Below are positions 31,497 through 32,017 of a DNA stretch of 32,017 bases, piece by piece. The translations under genes and the position numbers were made by a program. The stretch is from Myxococcales bacterium UBA1238 (lineage in GTDB: Bacteria > Myxococcota_A > Bradymonadia > UBA7976 > UBA1532), in NCBI GenBank assembly GCA_002309015.1, contig DBWM01000033.1, positions 60,074 through 92,090 of the forward strand, read 5' to 3'. Numbering within the stretch: the stretch's first letter is position 1; every line of letters begins with the position of its first letter. The notes beneath the pieces are model-generated. The model was not told the DNA's origin. It did no database searches and worked only from the letters and a program-made list of their open reading frames with translations.

Positions 31497-32012
31497 ATGT
31501 TCGCCACATGTCTTGTTTTACGCTTCACCCTGGCCTTCATTCTCAACCTCGACTTCACTGCGTTGGCTCCGATCGCCGAAAACCTTTGCGGCATCGACGC
31601 TTACGAGCCCAACAATGCCCGGAAGAAAGCCCATAAATTCAAATGGCAGGAAGGCGGCCTCACGATCGATGGCGGCCTTTGCAAGCGCGATCAGGATTGG
31701 CACAAAGTCAAACTCGCCCCCGGCAGATACCAGATCCGATGCCAGGGTTCTGATCCGCGAATGATTTACAAATTATATGCTCCACGCAAGCGCAAGCCCA
31801 ACTTCCAGCGCTCGCTGCGCAAGCAATGGCAAACCATAAACGTAAAGAAAACGGGGAGTTATACGCTTCAACTTGAGACCAGAACGGTGAGCGCGCAAAC
31901 TTACCACTGCGAAATGCGCGCGCTCAATCCCCCAACAGCACAAGAAAAAGGCATAAAAAAAGGGTCCAGAATTTCTTCTGAACCCTCTAAAAGCGTCCCC
32001 AACGGGATTTGA
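31497..32012 (+). CDS. Small secreted protein with a single PPC-like domain
   Basis: A 171-residue frame. The ATG at 31497 was chosen because AGGAG lies five bases upstream and because an earlier ATG at 31470 would precede the expected sigma-54 transcription start. Residues 1-28 are a signal-like hydrophobic stretch (MFATCLVLRFTLAFILNL). From about 32 (CGIDAYEPNNA) to 140 there is one PPC-type domain, with the CKRDQDWHKVKLAPGRYQ and GSYTLQLET strands and two to three Cys, related in style to the repeats in the two large lipoproteins. The last 25 residues are Lys/Ser-rich and read through the terminator and the end of an opposing tRNA gene, so the true end may be earlier in function though no stop intervenes. 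Role unknown; sigma-54 control implies an activator-dependent signal. Confidence 0.7.
   Translation: MFATCLVLRFTLAFILNLDFTALAPIAENLCGIDAYEPNNARKKAHKFKWQEGGLTIDGGLCKRDQDWHKVKLAPGRYQIRCQGSDPRMIYKLYAPRKRKPNFQRSLRKQWQTINVKKTGSYTLQLETRTVSAQTYHCEMRALNPPTAQEKGIKKGSRISSEPSKSVPNGI
31955..31986 (-). terminator. Intrinsic terminator of the tRNA gene
   Basis: Read on the minus strand, AGGGTTCAGAA and TTCTGGACCCT pair (one G-T) around a GAAA-like loop and are followed by seven T. It lies within the 3' end of the opposing frame 31497-32012. Confidence 0.8.
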
Positions 32013-32017
32013 ACCCG
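31994..32017 (-). tRNA. tRNA 3' end, probably tRNA-Glu (cut by right edge)
   Basis: On the minus strand the visible part reads CGGGTTCAAATCCCG, a complete T-loop with most of its stem, then T-TGGGGAC as the 3' acceptor strand and G as discriminator base. The acceptor GUCCCC/GGGGAC with G73 is the pattern of bacterial tRNA-Glu; the anticodon is off the window. CCA is not encoded. A terminator follows seven bases downstream. Confidence 0.8.

Overview
The window looks like the chromosome of a deltaproteobacterium-like organism of the Myxococcota/Bradymonadales type. This rests on several very large secreted or lipid-anchored proteins with Cys-rich repeats, pre-peptidase C-terminal (PPC)-like beta-sandwich repeats, PKD domains and MopE-type Asp/Cys motifs, and on sigma-70-like promoters with a sigma-54 promoter. 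The assignment is inference; there is no rRNA or phylogenetic marker apart from a tRNA fragment at the right edge. I see no insertion sequence, phage gene or CRISPR array.

Layout. (1) 1-3246, minus strand: a Cys-rich PPC-type lipoprotein, followed downstream by the start of a single-pass membrane protein cut by the left edge. (2) 3283-11556, plus strand, divergent from (1): a secreted PKD/beta-propeller protein, a second Cys-rich/PPC lipoprotein, a QueD-like pterin enzyme and two related membrane proteins, closed by a terminator-like hairpin. (3) 11.5-14.5 kb: two tandem-duplicated secreted proteins resembling outer-membrane barrels, separated by a 768-base gene-free gap, then a small FeoB-associated-type Cys-rich membrane protein. 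(4) 14.5-18.9 kb: a helical protein of unknown function, a protein resembling six-hairpin (alpha/alpha) glycosidases, a 602-base gap and a DUF6261-like helical protein with its terminator. (5) 18.95-24.7 kb: five same-strand genes forming a membrane module: a two-TM protein, a DUF4178-like protein, a coiled-coil protein with a Ser/Tyr/Arg tail, a doubled DUF350 protein and a membrane-embedded spermidine-synthase-like enzyme. (6) 24.8-32.0 kb: an M49-like zinc peptidase, a 1247-residue MopE-type lipoprotein, an extended SDR and a small PPC-domain secreted protein behind a sigma-54 promoter, then the 3' end of a tRNA (probably Glu) on the minus strand.

The most unusual signal is not a gene. The long intergenic gaps at 11.53-11.70, 12.55-13.25, 17.49-18.00 and 21.91-22.06 kb, and single copies elsewhere, are built from a degenerate repeat whose sequence drifts while its spacing stays at about 43 bases. 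In the first array one hexamer recurs at exactly 43-base steps four times. Many units fold as a short hairpin followed by a T-run, and the stem sequence differs between units while remaining complementary, so pairing seems to be what is kept. The last unit of one array supplies the ribosome binding site of the DUF350 gene. A second notable signal is a 14-bp hairpin that buries the ribosome binding site of the MopE-type lipoprotein.
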